Shown here: positions 63,217 to 64,000 of the stretch, in pieces
Numbering within the stretch: the stretch's first letter is position 1
Layout of the letters: the number at the start of each line of letters is the position of its first letter
DNA from: Streptomyces sp. NBC_00536
GTDB lineage: Bacteria > Actinomycetota > Actinomycetes > Streptomycetales > Streptomycetaceae
DNA length: 64,000 nucleotides
Direction of reading: 5' to 3'
NCBI RefSeq assembly: GCF_036346295.1
Contig: NZ_CP107819.1
Span: 434,001 to 498,000, forward strand
Translations under genes and position numbers: made by a program
Notes under the pieces: generated by a model
Database searches by the model: none
Seen by the model: only the letters and a program-made list of their open reading frames with translations
What the model was told of the DNA's origin: nothing

Positions 63217-63489
63217 GGCGTTTGCGGGTCGTACCGGCCCCCGCACCGGCCGGGTACCGGCCGCGCGCGGGTCCGTGGTGGCCCGATGTCGACGGACCGA
63301 TCTTCGGCCGTTTCGTATACACGTTCCATACCGCTCTTCCTCCAGGTCACAGGAGCCCGGACCGGCACAACCTGCAATCATGCGGTCGCTTTCGGTGACG
63401 CGAAATGGGGGTGGGCGTACGCGGTCATGCCCTGGGTGGGCAACACTCGTGTCCGTTATCCGAAACAACCACCCAAGGGAGTGTTCGAA

Positions 63490-63933
63490 ATGCGGTCCAT
63501 CGCAAGGGGTATGGGTCTCGCTTCAGCGGCCATGGCGCTCACCGCGCTCACCGCACTGGCCGGGTCGGGGGCGGCCGACGCCGCCCCGTCCGGCGCCGAG
63601 AGCCTCTACGCGCCGTCCGCGCTGGTGCTCGGGGTCACGGCGGGCGACGACGCCCGCCACGGGACGGTCCTGCGCGCCGTGACGCTCGTCTGCGCGCCCC
63701 GGCCGAGCGGGACGCACCCGGACCCGGCCGCCGCGTGTACGGAGTTACTCGCGGCAGCGGGCCGGCCCGACATGATCACGGAAGGCGGTGCCGCAGCGGT
63801 CTGTACCAGGGAGTACGACCCGGTGACGGTGACGGCCGACGGGGTCTGGCAGGGCAAGCGGTTCACCTACGACCACACCTTCGCCAACCGGTGCGCGATG
63901 CGGGCCGGCAGCGGCGCCGTCTTCGCCTTCTGA
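63490..63933 (+). CDS. Subtilisin-inhibitor-like (SSI) protease inhibitor with a TTA codon
   Basis: A 147-residue secreted inhibitor. After a signal peptide ending near DAAPSG comes the SSI fold: ESLYAPSALVLGVTAG, LVCAPRPSGTHPDP, and the C-terminal VTVTADGVWQGKRFTYD, ending VFAF. Two disulphides are expected. Aligned to SSI, the reactive-site loop is C-T-R-E-Y-D-P, so the P1 residue is Arg107 of the precursor, in place of Met in SSI, which predicts inhibition of trypsin-like proteases. Codon 86 is TTA (63745-63747), so translation should need the bldA tRNA, linking it to development. AAGGGAG precedes the ATG. Confidence 0.93.
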   Translation: MRSIARGMGLASAAMALTALTALAGSGAADAAPSGAESLYAPSALVLGVTAGDDARHGTVLRAVTLVCAPRPSGTHPDPAAACTELLAAAGRPDMITEGGAAAVCTREYDPVTVTADGVWQGKRFTYDHTFANRCAMRAGSGAVFAF

Positions 63934-63954
63934 CCTGCCGACTCCCGTGAGCCG

Positions 63955-64000
63955 TCAGCCCAGTTCGAGGCTGGTCACCCCGTAGAGACCGGGGAGATCG
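63955..64000 (-). CDS. C-terminal end of a gene running off the right edge
   Basis: The minus strand ends with DLPGLYGVTSLELG and a TGA at 63955-63957. Only 14 codons are inside the window. The frame and composition fit a real coding end, but the product cannot be named. Confidence 0.4.
   Translation of the reverse strand, partial: DLPGLYGVTSLELG

Overview
The window is high-GC actinobacterial DNA, almost certainly from Streptomyces or a close relative. The evidence is extreme third-position GC bias, a Streptomyces subtilisin-inhibitor gene, sugar ABC importers encoded without an ATPase, an HGxxPAAW membrane protein, many GTG starts, and rare leucine TTA codons in two secreted-protein genes. 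I saw no rRNA, tRNA, integrase, transposase, CRISPR array or replication origin. About 47 genes can be supported, including two cut by the window edges.

Layout. 1-2.8 kb: a DUF2330 gene cut at the left edge, an SbcD-like metallophosphoesterase and a CYTH-like protein. 3-11.3 kb: a free-standing adenylation-carrier-reductase (NRPS/CAR-like) enzyme, a NarL-type two-component pair, a divergent MMPL exporter and an HGxxPAAW membrane protein. 11.3-16 kb: a MarR regulator with a palindromic operator, a DEAD-box helicase with a strong leader hairpin, a methyltransferase, and about 1.4 kb of very GC-rich degenerate-repeat DNA without a credible gene. 16-20.5 kb: an acetyltransferase, a double Nudix protein, a YoaR-like/acyltransferase pair and a small lipoprotein.

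20.6-25.4 kb: a two-gene RNA-repair operon, the most interesting part of the window. The first protein fuses an RNA ligase to a polynucleotide kinase. The second carries, in order, an MJ1316 RNA-end recognition domain, an EEP phosphatase/nuclease, a 2H phosphoesterase and a poly(A)/CCA-type nucleotidyltransferase. Together they could process and reseal cut RNA.

25.7-43.8 kb: a carbohydrate region. It has three secreted proteins (two sharing a discoidin-type domain), a sugar ABC importer operon ending in a GH1 beta-glucosidase under a divergent ROK regulator, and a GH3 glycosidase followed by its LacI regulator. An AGAGCGCTCT-centred palindrome occurs both in front of GH3 and in front of the DUF1996 gene, suggesting one regulon. 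43.9-53.2 kb: a secreted Ig-like protein, a tightly overlapping AAA+ ATPase/TPR/TPR operon of unknown function, an SDR enzyme, a peptidoglycan-binding protein, a second copy of the small lipoprotein family, a MerR regulator with a typical 19-bp-spacer promoter, and small proteins.

53.2-57.2 kb: a LysR-controlled four-carbon acid-sugar catabolic operon (kinase, PdxA2-like dehydrogenase, TIM-barrel protein of unknown role). 57.2-64 kb: two large secreted proteins (a propeller/Fn3/LamG/DNRLRE multidomain protein and a GH5-like hydrolase), a helical small protein, a lone cyclic-nucleotide-binding domain, the protease inhibitor, and the last codons of a gene running off the right edge.
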